Below are positions 63,995-64,000 of a DNA stretch of 64,000 nt, one piece after another. Source of the stretch: Cognataquiflexum rubidum (GTDB lineage: Bacteria; Bacteroidota; Bacteroidia; Cytophagales; Cyclobacteriaceae); assembly GCF_022538115.1 (NCBI RefSeq), contig NZ_JAKZAL010000004.1:124001-188000 (forward strand), written 5' to 3'. Under the pieces are notes generated by a model. That model did not search any database, had not been told where the DNA came from, and was given only the letters and a program-made list of their open reading frames with translations. Position 1 is the stretch's first letter, and every line of letters starts with the position of its first letter. The translations under genes were made by a program, and so were the position numbers.

Positions 63995-64000
63995 AAGAAC

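Overview
The window looks like chromosomal DNA from a Bacteroidota bacterium, most likely Cytophagales and close to Cyclobacteriaceae. The reasons are an AT-rich genome with few purine-rich ribosome binding sites, TAnnTTTG-like promoter boxes, many Sec or lipoprotein signal peptides ending in AQ or xxC, 7TMR-DISM histidine kinases, DUF2490 and DUF6266 proteins, membrane-anchored AraC regulators and abundant palindromic intergenic repeats. The family-level placement is an inference from gene content. I see no rRNA, tRNA, CRISPR array, insertion sequence or phage gene.

Layout. 0.1-6.5 kb: topA, a lipoprotein gene, and an overlapping sirtuin/flavin-monooxygenase pair. 6.6-13.3 kb: a small ORF, an NTF2-like secreted protein, an orphan 7TMR-DISM kinase, a glycosyltransferase-SDR operon and a divergent NmrA-like SDR. 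Two intergenic regions here carry paired 16-bp dyads of NarL-box architecture. 13.3-19.3 kb: a class III cyclase/AAA/TPR signalling protein, then a 7TMR-DISM kinase and LuxR-type response regulator operon. 19.8-36.3 kb: mostly housekeeping and accessory metabolism (YfcC-type transporter, patatin, aldo-keto reductase, Tat-exported aminotransferase, GNAT, Gfo/Idh/MocA oxidoreductase, ferritin, fatty-acid hydroxylase, HTH regulator, HdeD-like protein, Gre-like factor, glycogen phosphorylase). A 0.9-kb stretch at 32.3-33.2 kb holds two long hairpin repeats. 36.5-37.7 kb: an NlpE-like lipoprotein and a Met-rich lipoprotein.

The most interesting part is 38.0-57.0 kb, where every gene lies on the minus strand and the same cassette recurs: a membrane-embedded AraC regulator, an alkyl-sulfatase-like MBL protein, and DUF1254 and/or beta-barrel proteins. 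There are four AraC regulators, three sulfatase-like proteins, two DUF1254 proteins, three DUF2490-type barrels and one BamA-like barrel. Two of the three sulfatase-like proteins have lost most metal ligands. Both of their genes are preceded by the same direct repeats over a TAnnTTTG-like box. A C-terminal fragment of a further sulfatase copy sits in frame behind the stop codon of one DUF1254 gene. I read the locus as a locally expanding, membrane-sensor-controlled envelope system of unknown substrate.

57.2-61.6 kb (plus strand) adds a DUF4136-like lipoprotein, a small barrel, a helical secreted protein, an FGE-type lipoprotein with both catalytic cysteines, and a second BamA-like barrel. 61.6-63.3 kb is a palindrome-packed tandem array with a 462-bp period. 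The window ends with a DUF6266 protein.
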